From Rhodococcus sp. CH91 (GTDB lineage Bacteria > Actinomycetota > Actinomycetes > Mycobacteriales > Mycobacteriaceae): a stretch of DNA of 64,000 bases. The stretch lies in contig NZ_JAKFYR010000001.1 in NCBI RefSeq assembly GCF_022554085.1, forward strand, positions 248,001 through 312,000, written 5' to 3'. The notes below the pieces were generated by a model, which had not been told where the DNA came from, did no database searches, and saw only the letters and a list, made by a program, of their open reading frames with translations. Both the position numbers and the translations under genes were made by a program. The first letter of the stretch is position 1, and every line of letters starts with the position of its first letter. Of the stretch, positions 20,137 through 30,196 are shown one piece after another.

Positions 20137-20840
20137 CCGATCGTCTTCCGGGCGAGGGTCGCGGGATCGCCTGCCCTGCATTCCGGTCCGACCACCAGAG
20201 CGGTCAGGGCCGGAGACCCCTGGCTGCCCATCACCATCAGTACGGCATCCTCGCCCCGGAACCGTACCGTACCCGATCCGATCGGTGACCTTCCCTCGAA
20301 CCCGTTCGCGTCCAGGCATTCTCGGATTCGCGCATCGCTTCCGAGAAGACCCGGATCGGTCTGCCCGATCAGCGTTCGCAGAGTGGAGGGTTCGAACAAC
20401 TCGTCGTCCTCCTCTGCGGCGACGGGAACATCGGCCGGGCCGTCGCTCTCGAAAGCCGGGCCGCGGACCACCATGACGAACACCGCCGCGACCGCGGCAG
20501 CGACACCGACACCCACCGCCCATCGGCGAGACGTCGCCGGTCGCGGCGACGGGGGCGCGGGATCCGATTCCTCTTCCGCGAGTGCGGACTCGATACGCGC
20601 CACGATCTCGGGTGGAATCGCTCCGGTCGGCGGAGCATCACGAAGCGCTGCGAGCCGCTCCCGGGTCGCGTCGAGTTCCGCGAGATGGGCAGCGGATTTC
20701 GGGTCGGCCTTCACGAGCGGCCACAACCGGGCGGAAAGGGCCTCGTCGAGGACACCGGCGTGCAGGTCGGCGATCAACTCGGGAGGATAGGGCGGACGCA
20801 GTTCGGCAGAATACGGCGGACGCAGTTCGTCCTCGTTCAT
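20133..20840 (-). CDS. Anti-sigma factor for SigM
   Basis: 235-aa protein at the position of M. tuberculosis Rv3912. The N-terminal cytoplasmic part (about 1-105) is predicted to hold SigM, one membrane helix (RWAVGVGVAAAVAAVFVMVV, near 107-127) follows, and an extracytoplasmic domain of about 100 residues contains two cysteines (RECLDANGF and PECRAGD). The first residues contain a short repeat, ELRPPYSAELRPPYPPE. It follows sigM by 54 bp in the same operon. Sequence conservation in this family is low, so the name rests mostly on position and topology. Confidence 0.8.
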   Translation of the reverse strand: MNEDELRPPYSAELRPPYPPELIADLHAGVLDEALSARLWPLVKADPKSAAHLAELDATRERLAALRDAPPTGAIPPEIVARIESALAEEESDPAPPSPRPATSRRWAVGVGVAAAVAAVFVMVVRGPAFESDGPADVPVAAEEDDELFEPSTLRTLIGQTDPGLLGSDARIRECLDANGFEGRSPIGSGTVRFRGEDAVLMVMGSQGSPALTALVVGPECRAGDPATLARKTIG

Positions 20841-20894
20841 GCGCGACTCTCCTCCGCGATTCGGGTTCTCTCACCAGGTTAAGACGAGGGTGGG

Positions 20895-21539
20895 TCACGT
20901 TCGGTTCCGGTCGGCCCGAAGGTCGTCGAGAAGGATCGCGAGCCGGCTCCGCGCCCGGGCACACCGGCTCTTCACCGTCCCCTCCGGGATTCCGAGTCGC
21001 TGTGCCGCTTCCCTCACCGAGAGACCTTCCACATCCACCGCGACGACCGCTGCGCGTTGTTCCGGTGGCAAGGCGAACAGCGCGGACTCGACGTCGAGTG
21101 TGATCTCGGTGTCGTGGATGGGATCCCGCGTGGTGCGCATGTCGCGTGAATCGTCCTCGAACAACGGGACCGTCGCGCGTACGCGATTGCGGCGGATACG
21201 GTCGAGGCACGCGTTGACGACGATCGAGTGGAGCCAGCTGCGTACAGCAGCGTCCTCCCGGAAGGTCGACGCCCGCCGATGCGCCGACAGCAGGGCCTCC
21301 TGCAGAGCGTCCCCGGCGTCCTCGTGCGAATAACTGGTCCGCCGCGCGACCTGCCACAGATAGTCGTAGTGCCGTGTCAGCAACACCGAGAAGGCGTTTC
21401 GGTCGCCCGCGACGTGTGCGGCGAGCAACTCGGCGTCCGAGGCCCCTCCACCCGAGACCTCTCCGTCCGATACCACCCCCTCGTCGGCCACGACACCATC
21501 GGGCACGGCGACTTTTGCGATCCCCCCGAAAATTCGCAC
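20895..21539 (-). CDS. sigM: ECF RNA polymerase sigma factor SigM
   Basis: 214-aa extracytoplasmic-function sigma factor. Region 2 reads ELLAAHVAGDRNAFSVLLTRHYDYLWQVARR and DALQEALLSAHRRASTFR, with SWLHSIVVNACLDRIRRNR at the end of region 2. Region 4 reads LPPEQRAAVVAVDVEGLSVREAAQRLGIPEGTVKSRCARARSRL. A low-complexity Gly/Val/Asp N-terminus precedes the domain and the GTG at 21539 may not be the true start. The gene lies 45 bp after murJ and is followed by its anti-sigma gene. Confidence 0.93.
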   Translation of the reverse strand: MRIFGGIAKVAVPDGVVADEGVVSDGEVSGGGASDAELLAAHVAGDRNAFSVLLTRHYDYLWQVARRTSYSHEDAGDALQEALLSAHRRASTFREDAAVRSWLHSIVVNACLDRIRRNRVRATVPLFEDDSRDMRTTRDPIHDTEITLDVESALFALPPEQRAAVVAVDVEGLSVREAAQRLGIPEGTVKSRCARARSRLAILLDDLRADRNRT

Positions 21540-21584
21540 GCGCGGATGGTAGCCGATCCGGACGGTTCGTCCCGGTTGTCGCGG

Positions 21585-24500
21585 TCAGCGAGTGGCGGTG
21601 AACTCCACTTCGGAGATCGAGCTCTTGTTGCTTCCCCCGCTCGCACTGAGATCGGTGATCCACAACAGCACGTGCGAGGTCTGCCCGTCCATCTCGACCG
21701 GGATCGTCGTCTCACCGGATTGCAGTGTGGCCGTACCGATGACCTGCGTCTGATCGAGCGAGGTCGACTCGGACGGAGCGCTGCGGACCTCGAGCCCCGT
21801 GCCGGGAGTGTTGCTGGTGACCGTCACCGACGTGAGCGTCGAGGCGTCGTCGAGCGTGACCAGCAGGCCCACACCGTTCTTCAGTGACGGAAACGGATCG
21901 AAGTAGGCGTCGGTGCTCCACGAGGTGGACGGATCGCCGTCGATCGCCTGGGACGCGGTGGCCGGCGAGTCGGGTGTCCCCTGCGGCGAGAAGACCGACA
22001 CGGAACTCGCCGCCACCGGGCCGGTCGCCGCGGGCTTCGGCGCCGCGGCCTGACCCGGCTCCGCCGGACCGTCCTCCGCGGGTGCCTCGGCCGTGGGGGT
22101 GAGGCCGAACTCCTGGCTCGTGAGCGGAACGTCGTCGGTGTCGCCGGCGAGCAGGTTCGCGATCCACCATCCGATGAGTGCGAGCAGCAGCACCGTCGTC
22201 ACCCCGAGGGCGGCGAGCGCCAGAAGCATCCGCTGCGAGTGCTTCTTCTTCTGTTCGAGGGCTTCGGGATCCGCGAGCGCATGCGACTCGGTCGCAGCGC
22301 CACGCTGTCCGATACGCAGCGCCGGGATCATCTCGGTCTTCTGGTCGACGACCGACGCCTGGTCGAGGATGTGCTGCACGGTCGCAGCGGTGCGGATGCC
22401 GCCGTTCTCGGAGAGAGCGCGCACCGCGACCGCCGAGATCTCGAACGGAACATCGGGACGCAGGACGCGCGGTTCGACGGGGACACCGTCCGCGTTGCGC
22501 TCGGCCGCCGGCATTCCGCCGATGGTCGCGCCCCGGTGATGTGCGCCGGGAGCGGCACCGGGAGCGGCAGGTTCGTCCAGCGGCCACCGTCCCGTGATGA
22601 GTCCGTACAGGCTCGCGCCGAGACCACGGACGTCGGACATCGCGTCGGCGTCCGAGAACGTCGCAGGGAAGGCGAGAACGGCGTCGCCCGCGACGCTGAT
22701 GCGGATGCGGTCCGGATGGTCGATCGACAGTGCACTGCCTGCGCGATGCGTCGCCTCGGCCGCTGCGGCGAGCGCACGGATCGCGCGGGCAGCGCCGATC
22801 GGAGAGGGCTCGGTCGTGGACATCTCGCGCAGGGAACGTCCGGGTGTCCACTCCGACACGACGATTCCGCCGGAGCTGCCACGCACCACATCGAGGACGC
22901 GGGCGAGGCCGGGCGAATTGATACGGCCGAGACGCAGTGTGCGCGAGAGCACGGCCTGCGGGGAGTCCGGTCCGGTGTTCTCACCCGCACGCTGCTCCGC
23001 GTCGACGAAGGTCAGCGCGACCTCCCGGTCGAGTTTGACGTCGAGCGCCTGCCAGAAGCGCAGTCCGCGTGCTCCGCCGTGGGGCGCGAGCAGACGGTAA
23101 CGGCCACCGGCGACCGAGGCACCGGCGATGAGATCGGGTCCGCGCATCGGCCGGCGTTCCTGGGGCGCAGGGCCTGCGACACGCATCGGCGGCAGTTGCG
23201 GCGATCCGACCGGGATGACGCCGGTGTCGAGATGCGGATCGCGCGGGGGGCGGCCGTCCTTCTCGGTGGGCACCTGCCGCGTGGCGGCATCGATGGTGGA
23301 CTTGCCGGCAGCGTGGTCGTCGCTCACCCTCACTCCTTCGTTGTCGACTCGTCCACTTCCGGTGTGCAGACGCGGGTCGCCGCTGGGGGCCGCGAAGAAC
23401 CGTGGGCGACGGCTCCCGGGCCGACCCTGCTGCTGATCAGGGTACGGGAGTTGTCCGCCCGGATTGCCGCGACGGGGCACGTCCCTGATGACGGGCATGA
23501 CCTCGGTGATGGCGTCGTAGGGGCCCACGCCGTATTCGCCGTAATCGATCCGCGGCAGGACGACCGTCTTCTCGGCATCGGACTCGAGATAACGCGCACG
23601 TGGGACGCGGGCGGGGGCGGGAGCCTCGACGGCGGTGGTGCCGGTGTCGGTTCGTGCTGCGTCGGCCTCCTCGCCGACCGGTGCGGTACCGCGCACCGCC
23701 GCGACCTTCCGTCGCACCGCTGCCTCGATCGCGAGAATCTCGGGCACCTTGAGCAGGTACATCCCGACGAGGGCGACGAGCACCATCAGCACACCGTTGA
23801 GCGCCACCCGTACGAGCGAACCGAGACCACCGAAGCGGTCGGCGAGCGCATCGAGTTGCAGGAGCCGATCCGTGACGAGGACGATGATGGCTGCCGCGAG
23901 CGACGCGAGCACCACATGCCACACGGTGCGTCCGACGTTCGCCATCCGCAGGTCGCCGAGCGTGCGGTGCAACAGATATCCGCCGATGAACGCCCCGACG
24001 GTGAACGCGACTCCGGTGGCTGCGCCGAGCAGGAGCACCACCTGGTCGTCCTCCGTCGCGACCACGGGGGCCAGCGCCGACAGTGCGATCTTGACGGCGG
24101 TGATGCCGAGGATGATCCACGTGGGCGTCCAGGCCTGTTCCCGGGCGTAGAAGACACGCAGGTGGATGAGTACCAGTGCGTACGGGATGAGGGTGAACGC
24201 AGACCAGCTCACCGCCTGACCGAGACGTTCGGCGTTGCCGTCCCCGAAGTTGCCGTAGCCGTAGAGAGCGGCCCCGACCTGCGAACCGGCGATCGTCAGG
24301 AAGGTGACGATGGGGATCAGCGCGATCATCGTCAGGCGGGTCGCGACGGAGAGGTCGTCGACGACGGCAGGGGTGTCGTCGGCTGCGGCGTTGCGGCTCA
24401 GGCGCGGCATGATCGCGGTGAGCACGGTGACGCCGAGGACACCGTAGGGCAGCTGCAGCAGCAACCAGGCATTGTTGTAGATCGCGGGTCCGGCCTCGTC

Positions 24501-25433
24501 GGCGCCCGACGACACGCGCGTCGCGAAGATCATGCCGGCCTGGCTTATCAGCACGTACAGCACGATCGCGGCGGCCATGCCACCGAACTGCCGCAGCCGG
24601 TCGTCGAGACCCCACAGCGGCCGGAGGTTGATGCCCTCGCGCCGGAGCGCGGGGACCAGGCACATCGCTTGTGTGACCACACCGAGGAGCACACCGATGC
24701 CGAGGACGAGCAGCTTCGGATCGCTCATCTGCACCGGATTCAGCGTGATCTCACCCGGCATCAGGTAGTAGATCACCAGGACGGTGAGCACCACGACGTT
24801 GTTGCACACCGGTGCCCACGCGCCGGGTTTGAACACCTGCCGGGTGTTGAGGATGCCCGTGAACAGGCCCGACAGTCCGTAGAACATGATCGCGGGCAGG
24901 AGCAGATAGGACAGCGCCGTGGTCAGCGACGTCGACACCTTGCCGGAATCGTCGAGGAAGACGTGCGTCGTGAGGATCGGCGCGGCGGCGACGGCGAGGA
25001 GCGTGGCGGTACCGAGCAACACCAGCGCCGCGGTGAACAAGCGGCGGACGAAGGCCTCACCGCCGTCGGGGTCCTCCCGTTCGGCGCGGACCAGTACCGG
25101 CACGACGATCGAGGTCAGGACCGCACCGAGCACCAGCTCGGAGATCATGTTGGGGATCTGGTGCGCCACGGTGAACGACGACGCGACGCTCGCACCGAGC
25201 AGGGTCAGGATGAGCAGCTGCTTGAGGAAGCCGGTGATCCGGCTGACCAGGGTCGCGACGGCGATCGAGCCGGTGGCGGCCAGCAGGCTCTGCGGCTTGT
25301 TGCGGGCCGCACCGCCCGCGGTGACGTCGGGTGACGTCGTCGGCGACGCGGCATCGAACGACGTCGGGACGGGCTCCGGTCGGTCCGGAGTCCGGTTCGC
25401 CTCCACGTCGTCGCGGGTGGAGTTCCCGGTCAT
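21585..25433 (-). CDS. murJ: MurJ lipid II flippase fused to pseudokinase and discoidin-like domain
   Basis: 1282-aa protein, Rv3910 (MviN) equivalent. After a Pro/Thr-rich N-terminus comes a multi-pass MurJ domain (about residues 48-570) that flips lipid II. A Pro/Arg-rich linker leads to a protein-kinase-like domain (about 774-1030). This domain lacks the VAIK lysine (VALTFV) and recognisable HRD and DFG motifs, so it is a pseudokinase; in mycobacteria it is phosphorylated and binds FhaA. One transmembrane helix (about 1066-1094) and an extracytoplasmic F5/8-type beta domain (DGDPSTSWSTDAYFD) end the protein. The start overlaps the DUF6049 stop. Confidence 0.93.
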   Translation of the reverse strand: MTGNSTRDDVEANRTPDRPEPVPTSFDAASPTTSPDVTAGGAARNKPQSLLAATGSIAVATLVSRITGFLKQLLILTLLGASVASSFTVAHQIPNMISELVLGAVLTSIVVPVLVRAEREDPDGGEAFVRRLFTAALVLLGTATLLAVAAAPILTTHVFLDDSGKVSTSLTTALSYLLLPAIMFYGLSGLFTGILNTRQVFKPGAWAPVCNNVVVLTVLVIYYLMPGEITLNPVQMSDPKLLVLGIGVLLGVVTQAMCLVPALRREGINLRPLWGLDDRLRQFGGMAAAIVLYVLISQAGMIFATRVSSGADEAGPAIYNNAWLLLQLPYGVLGVTVLTAIMPRLSRNAAADDTPAVVDDLSVATRLTMIALIPIVTFLTIAGSQVGAALYGYGNFGDGNAERLGQAVSWSAFTLIPYALVLIHLRVFYAREQAWTPTWIILGITAVKIALSALAPVVATEDDQVVLLLGAATGVAFTVGAFIGGYLLHRTLGDLRMANVGRTVWHVVLASLAAAIIVLVTDRLLQLDALADRFGGLGSLVRVALNGVLMVLVALVGMYLLKVPEILAIEAAVRRKVAAVRGTAPVGEEADAARTDTGTTAVEAPAPARVPRARYLESDAEKTVVLPRIDYGEYGVGPYDAITEVMPVIRDVPRRGNPGGQLPYPDQQQGRPGSRRPRFFAAPSGDPRLHTGSGRVDNEGVRVSDDHAAGKSTIDAATRQVPTEKDGRPPRDPHLDTGVIPVGSPQLPPMRVAGPAPQERRPMRGPDLIAGASVAGGRYRLLAPHGGARGLRFWQALDVKLDREVALTFVDAEQRAGENTGPDSPQAVLSRTLRLGRINSPGLARVLDVVRGSSGGIVVSEWTPGRSLREMSTTEPSPIGAARAIRALAAAAEATHRAGSALSIDHPDRIRISVAGDAVLAFPATFSDADAMSDVRGLGASLYGLITGRWPLDEPAAPGAAPGAHHRGATIGGMPAAERNADGVPVEPRVLRPDVPFEISAVAVRALSENGGIRTAATVQHILDQASVVDQKTEMIPALRIGQRGAATESHALADPEALEQKKKHSQRMLLALAALGVTTVLLLALIGWWIANLLAGDTDDVPLTSQEFGLTPTAEAPAEDGPAEPGQAAAPKPAATGPVAASSVSVFSPQGTPDSPATASQAIDGDPSTSWSTDAYFDPFPSLKNGVGLLVTLDDASTLTSVTVTSNTPGTGLEVRSAPSESTSLDQTQVIGTATLQSGETTIPVEMDGQTSHVLLWITDLSASGGSNKSSISEVEFTATR

Positions 25434-27901
25434 GGTCGTTCATACCCTTCGTCGGCTGGGTCCGGCTCGCCGCGGAACCGGTGCAGAAGCCGCCTGCCCG
25501 CCAGGAAGAGCAGGAGCGCTCCCGCACAGCCCGTGACCACGGCGAGGATCTGGCCGTACGCATTGGAACGTACCGTCACCGTCGTCGGGTTGCCGAGAGA
25601 CAGGCCGGACTCGGTGGTGAGTGCGAACTCCAGCTCGAGCTTCCGCGAGTCGCTGATCTGAGCGGGCACCGTGAGCGTGCGGCTGCCGCGCGGCGGAAGC
25701 TGCGTCGGCCCGATGTCGGAGACATCCGTCGCCTCGGGCGCGTCCACGTGCAACCGCACGGTGATGCCCACGGGCAGATCGTTGCGCGCTACCAACAGTA
25801 GGGGGCTCTGTTCCGATGTCAGGGTGTAGACGCCTCCGGTGGAGATCACCGTCACAGCCTCGTAGATGTCGTCGACGGCCTCGCGTACTTCCGTGGCACG
25901 GTGTGCGGCGGTCGCGAACGCGCCGTCGGCATCGTCACCCCGGCGACCGGACAAACTCATCGCGCGCAACAGGTCCTCGCGCAGCGGGGCGGTGAACTGC
26001 TGGGGTGTGAGCTGGGCCTGGGGGTCCTCGATCAGCGCGGTCTGGATCGCGTCGAGGCGGCCGATCTGTTCCTCGGCCTCCGAGACGACCGCGGCGGAGG
26101 CACCGTCGGTGATCGCCTGTTCGGGATAGACGAGCAGCGAAGCGGACGAATCGTTCGCCGTGCCCGCCGCGGCGTCGACGAGCGCGGCCAGCGGACGCGG
26201 CGTGGCCAGACCGGAACGGACCAGAGTGGAGAGCATGGACAGCACGGCGGAGGCGTCCTCCGGCGAGGCCGACCATGTCTGAGGGGGCGCGAAGAGGACC
26301 GATCGGCCCGGCGCCGGCAGTGCCCTTCCCGTGGCCTCGTGGACGGTCGGGACCAGAGCGGGCCAGGCCAGCGCCCCGAGCGCGTCCTGCAGGCGGGCCG
26401 TCGAGGAGTCGCGGGACAGGTCGTAGCGCGCCGACTCCGGGACGAAGGACGGGGTCTGAGGGTCGTCGCCCATTCCCGCCAGCGCGGCGGAGGCGGCCGA
26501 GTCGAACAGGCCGGCGGTGAGACCGGGGACCCCCGAGATCCGGAAGCCGTTCCCGCCCGGAACGGTGGAGTTCGCCGAGACACCCGCGAGCAGGGTGCGG
26601 CCGTCCTCGACGGCGTTGTCGGCCAGCAGGGCGGTCACCGGAGCGTCGGCCACCAGCATCGATCCGGCCTTCTCGGTGAGCACGCCCGAATCGGGCCACA
26701 CCACCCCGGGTAGGGAGGTGACACCGAGGATGGAGTCGACGAGAGCCGTGGGGGATTCGAGAGCCGAGGCGGTGAGCGACGAATCGGCCAGGTCGGCGAG
26801 AGCGGTCAGATCGACCTGGGCGAACGGCAAGGCGATCGTGCAGGTGGACGTGGCGAGTGCGCGCAGGCGGTCGAGCCAGGCCACCGCTGCGTCGGTGCCC
26901 GTCCCGGGTTGCGCGTCGCCTGTCGGTTCGTCCGGATCGTCGACCACCAGATAGTCGCGTGTCATGTTGGTCACGGTCACGAGGAGATCCGGGTCGACGG
27001 CCAGGCACATTCCTTCGAGGACGCGCGGTTCGCTCCTCGCAGTGTCCTCGACGGCACGCAGCAATCCGTCCAGTCGCCCACCTTCGGCGAGCGACGTCGC
27101 GAGTTCGTCGTCCACGAGGCGTACGGGCTCGGTCCCGGAACCGGGGACACCGGCGGCGAACCGCGGCCGGTCCGCCAGCGGCCACAGCATCGTGATCGCG
27201 GCGGGCCGGGACGCCTCGGGCGGTACGGCCGGGAACGATTTCTCTGCGCCGTCGAGCAGCCCGTCCTCGGGCGAGCGGGTCGTGCCGCGCGACCCGGCGT
27301 CGGCATCCTCGGTGACCTCGTCGCTCGCGGGGACGGCGAGCACGGGCAGCAGGAATCGCGCGTCGTCGAGCCGTGCCTGTCCGCCGTATTCGGGAACCCC
27401 GTTGACGTTCACGAGGAGCGGGTAGACGCCGGGGGTGTCGATGTCGAGGGAGGGGACGAGGTCGGATCGCAGCGGCAGCTCGAGCGTGAAGTCGGTCGTG
27501 TCGCCCTGTTCGAGCCGGCCGACGACCTCCTCGAACTCCCCGACGGTGTCGAATCCTGCTTGATCGAGGGAGAGCGACGTGCGCAGGGCGGCGGAGTCGG
27601 AGATCACGGGTGCGCGTTGCAGACGCACCCAGACGTCCTCGACGTCCCGGTCGCCGATGTTCTTCACTGTGCCGCGGACCGTGACCACGGACTCACTCGT
27701 GAGAGTGACCGTGCTCGGGGTGACCTCGTCGATGCTCAACTCGAGGAATCGCGGTTGGTCGGGATCGGTCTGTGCCACGACCGGGCTCGCCGCCGCCGTG
27801 GGCGTGAGAACCGGAACGAGTACCGCCATGCCTGTCGTAGCGAGGGCGAGTACGAGCACGGCGAGCACCGCGGCGCCCGCCCGGGACACCAGCACCGTCA
27901 T
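25430..27901 (-). CDS. DUF6049 family exported membrane-anchored protein
   Basis: 823-aa protein, Rv3909 position. It has an N-terminal signal or anchor ([22 protein letters not shown]), a very large extracytoplasmic part with immunoglobulin-like beta stretches (for example [29 protein letters not shown]), and a C-terminal helix ([21 protein letters not shown]) with a short charged tail. No enzyme motif was seen. Fixed linkage to murJ, with overlapping start and stop codons on both sides (25430-25433 and 27898-27901), suggests a cell-envelope role, perhaps with MurJ. The function is unknown. Confidence 0.85.
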   Translation of the reverse strand: MTVLVSRAGAAVLAVLVLALATTGMAVLVPVLTPTAAASPVVAQTDPDQPRFLELSIDEVTPSTVTLTSESVVTVRGTVKNIGDRDVEDVWVRLQRAPVISDSAALRTSLSLDQAGFDTVGEFEEVVGRLEQGDTTDFTLELPLRSDLVPSLDIDTPGVYPLLVNVNGVPEYGGQARLDDARFLLPVLAVPASDEVTEDADAGSRGTTRSPEDGLLDGAEKSFPAVPPEASRPAAITMLWPLADRPRFAAGVPGSGTEPVRLVDDELATSLAEGGRLDGLLRAVEDTARSEPRVLEGMCLAVDPDLLVTVTNMTRDYLVVDDPDEPTGDAQPGTGTDAAVAWLDRLRALATSTCTIALPFAQVDLTALADLADSSLTASALESPTALVDSILGVTSLPGVVWPDSGVLTEKAGSMLVADAPVTALLADNAVEDGRTLLAGVSANSTVPGGNGFRISGVPGLTAGLFDSAASAALAGMGDDPQTPSFVPESARYDLSRDSSTARLQDALGALAWPALVPTVHEATGRALPAPGRSVLFAPPQTWSASPEDASAVLSMLSTLVRSGLATPRPLAALVDAAAGTANDSSASLLVYPEQAITDGASAAVVSEAEEQIGRLDAIQTALIEDPQAQLTPQQFTAPLREDLLRAMSLSGRRGDDADGAFATAAHRATEVREAVDDIYEAVTVISTGGVYTLTSEQSPLLLVARNDLPVGITVRLHVDAPEATDVSDIGPTQLPPRGSRTLTVPAQISDSRKLELEFALTTESGLSLGNPTTVTVRSNAYGQILAVVTGCAGALLLFLAGRRLLHRFRGEPDPADEGYERP

Positions 27902-28503
27902 CCGAGCTGGGCCCCCGGTTGATCGCTGTCGGGAAGTCGCTTCGGGGTCATCTCGGCGATGAGCTGATCGGCGATGTCCGCGAGCTTGCGTTCGTCGGCG
28001 TAGGCCAGGCGCGTCCGCAGTTCGCGCAGTGGCACCCATGCCACCTCGGTGACCTCGACGTCGGCGTCGGAGAGTTCGCCCCCCAGATAACGCAACAGGT
28101 AGTGATGCACGGTCTTGTGGACGCGGCGACCCTCGGTGACGAACCAGTAGTCGATGCTGCCGAGCTCGGCGAGCACCGAACTGCGCACCCCGGTCTCCTC
28201 GTGCACCTCGCGCATCGCGGTTTCCTCGGCCGTCTCACCCTGCTCGATGTGGCCTTTCGGCAGCGACCACAGCAACCGGCCCCGCCGGTCGGTCCGGCCG
28301 ATCAGGGCGGCACACAGCTTCTCGGGCGGACCACCGAGTCCGTCGACGACCAGGCCACCGGCGGACGTTTCGCGGACGGTCCGCATCCGTGGGCCGGGTG
28401 AAGCGGACGATCCGGGCGAAGCACCGTGAGCGGTCTTCTTTGCGCCCGCGCCACGCCGCCGCGAGCTGCGGCGGTTGCGGTTGGCACGTTCGGCGGGCGA
28501 CAC
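27898..28503 (-). CDS. NUDIX hydrolase (MutT4-like)
   Basis: 201-aa protein with a complete Nudix box, [23 protein letters not shown] (consensus GX5EX7REUXEEXGU), near residues 87-109. A basic, Ser/Gly-rich N-terminus of about 40 residues precedes the fold. It corresponds by position to M. tuberculosis Rv3908 (mutT4). The substrate could be an oxidised nucleotide or another nucleoside diphosphate derivative and cannot be read from the sequence. GTG 28503 opens the operon through murJ to sigM and is divergent from pcnA; the true start could be further in. Confidence 0.88.
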   Translation of the reverse strand: MSPAERANRNRRSSRRRGAGAKKTAHGASPGSSASPGPRMRTVRETSAGGLVVDGLGGPPEKLCAALIGRTDRRGRLLWSLPKGHIEQGETAEETAMREVHEETGVRSSVLAELGSIDYWFVTEGRRVHKTVHHYLLRYLGGELSDADVEVTEVAWVPLRELRTRLAYADERKLADIADQLIAEMTPKRLPDSDQPGAQLG

Positions 28504-28578
28504 CTCATAGATAGTAGATGGACCGACGTCGGTCCCGGCTCAACCACACGAACCTGCTGCTCGGTAAGGTGCGAAGAC

Positions 28579-30033
28579 GTGAACTCCCCCACCGCAGACA
28601 CCGCCCGTCGAACCCGGTTGCTCACCGGAGCCGAGGCGACTCTGCGCGATCTGTCCGATGTCCTCGCGCCGCTCGGTGCGCGATTCACCGAGGCCGGACA
28701 CGAGCTGTACCTCGTCGGCGGCAGTGTCCGGGACGCACTGCTCGGTCGGCTCGGAACCGATCTGGACTTCACCACCGACGCGCGTCCGGAGACGGTCCAG
28801 GCGCTGCTGCGTGGATTCGTCGACCACCAGTGGGACACCGGCATCGACTTCGGCACGGTCAGTGCGGTGAAGGGACTCGAGCAACTCGAGATCACCACGT
28901 TCCGCAGCGATGCCTACGACCGCGTCACCCGGCACCCCATCGTCGAGTACGGCACGAGTCTCGAGGACGATCTCGTGCGCCGCGACTTCACCGTCAATGC
29001 GATGGCCGTGCGCATCGGGCCGGACGGTGCGGGCGAGTTCGTCGACCCGCTCGGTGGCATGGAGGCCCTGCTCGCCGGCGTGCTCGACACCCCCGCGAAG
29101 CCCGAGGACTCCTTCCACGACGACCCGTTGCGGATGCTGCGCGCGGCCCGGTTCGTCTCCCAGCTCGGATTCACCCTGACCGAGCGGGTGCATACCGCCA
29201 TCGTCGCCATGGCCGACGAGATCCTGCGGATCAGCGCGGAGCGAGTGCAGGTCGAGCTCGACAAGCTGATCCTCGGCGACTATCCGATCGAGGGCATCGA
29301 CACGATGGTCGAGACGGGTCTCGCGGAGCGTGTGATCCCCGAGATCCCCGCGATGAAACTCGAGATCGACGAACACCACCAGCACAAGGACGTGTACTGG
29401 CATTCGCTGACCGTCCTGAAGCAGGCCATCGACCTCGAGGACGGCGACCCGGATCTCGTCCTGAGGTGGGCCGCGCTGCTGCACGACATCGGTAAGCCGG
29501 ACACCAAGCGCAACGAGCCGCACGGCGGCGTCAGCTTCCACCACCACGAGGTGGTCGGGGCGAAACTCGTACGCAAACGCATGCGGGCGCTCAAGTACTC
29601 GAAGCAGATGGTCGAGGACGTGAGCCGCCTTGTCTTCCTGCACCTGCGCTTCCACGGCTACGGCAAGGGCGAGTGGACGGACTCCGCGGTCCGCCGGTAC
29701 GTGCACGACGCCGGCCCGCTGCTTCCCCGGCTTCACAAACTCGTGCGCGCCGACTGCACGACTCGGAACAAGCGTCGCGCCGCTGCCTTGCAGGCCACCT
29801 ACGACGACCTGGAACAGCGGATCGACCGGATCGCCGCGGAGGAGGATCTCGCGCGCGTGCGGCCCGATCTCGACGGCAACGCGATCATGGAACTGCTGGG
29901 GATACCTGCCGGCCCGATGGTCGGAAAGGCGTGGAACCACCTCAAGGAACTGCGGCTCGATCGTGGCCCACTCGAGCGCGACGAGGCGGAGGCCGCCCTG
30001 CTCGAATGGTGGGCGCAGCAGCCGAAGGACTGA
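28579..30033 (+). CDS. pcnA: CCA tRNA nucleotidyltransferase
   Basis: 484-aa class II nucleotidyltransferase that adds or repairs the 3' CCA of tRNAs. The catalytic head shows LYLVGGSVRDALLGRLGTDLDFTTDARP, with the metal-binding Asp-x-Asp. RRDFTVNAMA and the RMLRAARFVSQLGF region follow. A C-terminal HD domain (LLHDIGKP near residue 302, then HHHEVVGAKLVRKR) is typical of this actinobacterial type. The GTG at 28579 is chosen because the longer frame upstream overlaps the divergent NUDIX gene. The 75-bp gap at 28504-28578 must hold both promoters. Confidence 0.95.
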   Translation: MNSPTADTARRTRLLTGAEATLRDLSDVLAPLGARFTEAGHELYLVGGSVRDALLGRLGTDLDFTTDARPETVQALLRGFVDHQWDTGIDFGTVSAVKGLEQLEITTFRSDAYDRVTRHPIVEYGTSLEDDLVRRDFTVNAMAVRIGPDGAGEFVDPLGGMEALLAGVLDTPAKPEDSFHDDPLRMLRAARFVSQLGFTLTERVHTAIVAMADEILRISAERVQVELDKLILGDYPIEGIDTMVETGLAERVIPEIPAMKLEIDEHHQHKDVYWHSLTVLKQAIDLEDGDPDLVLRWAALLHDIGKPDTKRNEPHGGVSFHHHEVVGAKLVRKRMRALKYSKQMVEDVSRLVFLHLRFHGYGKGEWTDSAVRRYVHDAGPLLPRLHKLVRADCTTRNKRRAAALQATYDDLEQRIDRIAAEEDLARVRPDLDGNAIMELLGIPAGPMVGKAWNHLKELRLDRGPLERDEAEAALLEWWAQQPKD

Positions 30034-30067
30034 CCTCACAGCGCGGTGACGGCGGCGTGAGCCGGAT

Positions 30068-30093
30068 GTCACCGCGTTCTCACCGCGGGTGAC
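30068..30093 (+). promoter_or_regulatory. Possible GlnR-like or other operator upstream of the nitrate reductase
   Basis: TCACCGCG occurs twice at an 11-bp step (30069-30076 and 30080-30087) and GGTGAC follows (30088-30093), so GTCACC and GGTGAC form an inverted pair. GTCAC-N6-CTCAC loosely resembles the half-site spacing of actinobacterial GlnR boxes. It lies about 105 bp before the nitrate reductase start. The match is weak and no -10/-35 pair was identified. Confidence 0.25.
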
Positions 30094-30196
30094 GCGCCCG
30101 CAACACCTCTTGGACAGCATGGACACCGGCGTAGTCACGACGGTGTCGAGGACGCGCACCCATGCGCGTCGGTGGGTGCCGGGCAGGAGTTGCGGG

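Noticed and set aside
22239-25334. 1,031-codon plus-strand frame opposite murJ
   Set aside because: Arg/Gly/Asp-rich composition and no family resemblance; murJ on the other strand is unmistakable.
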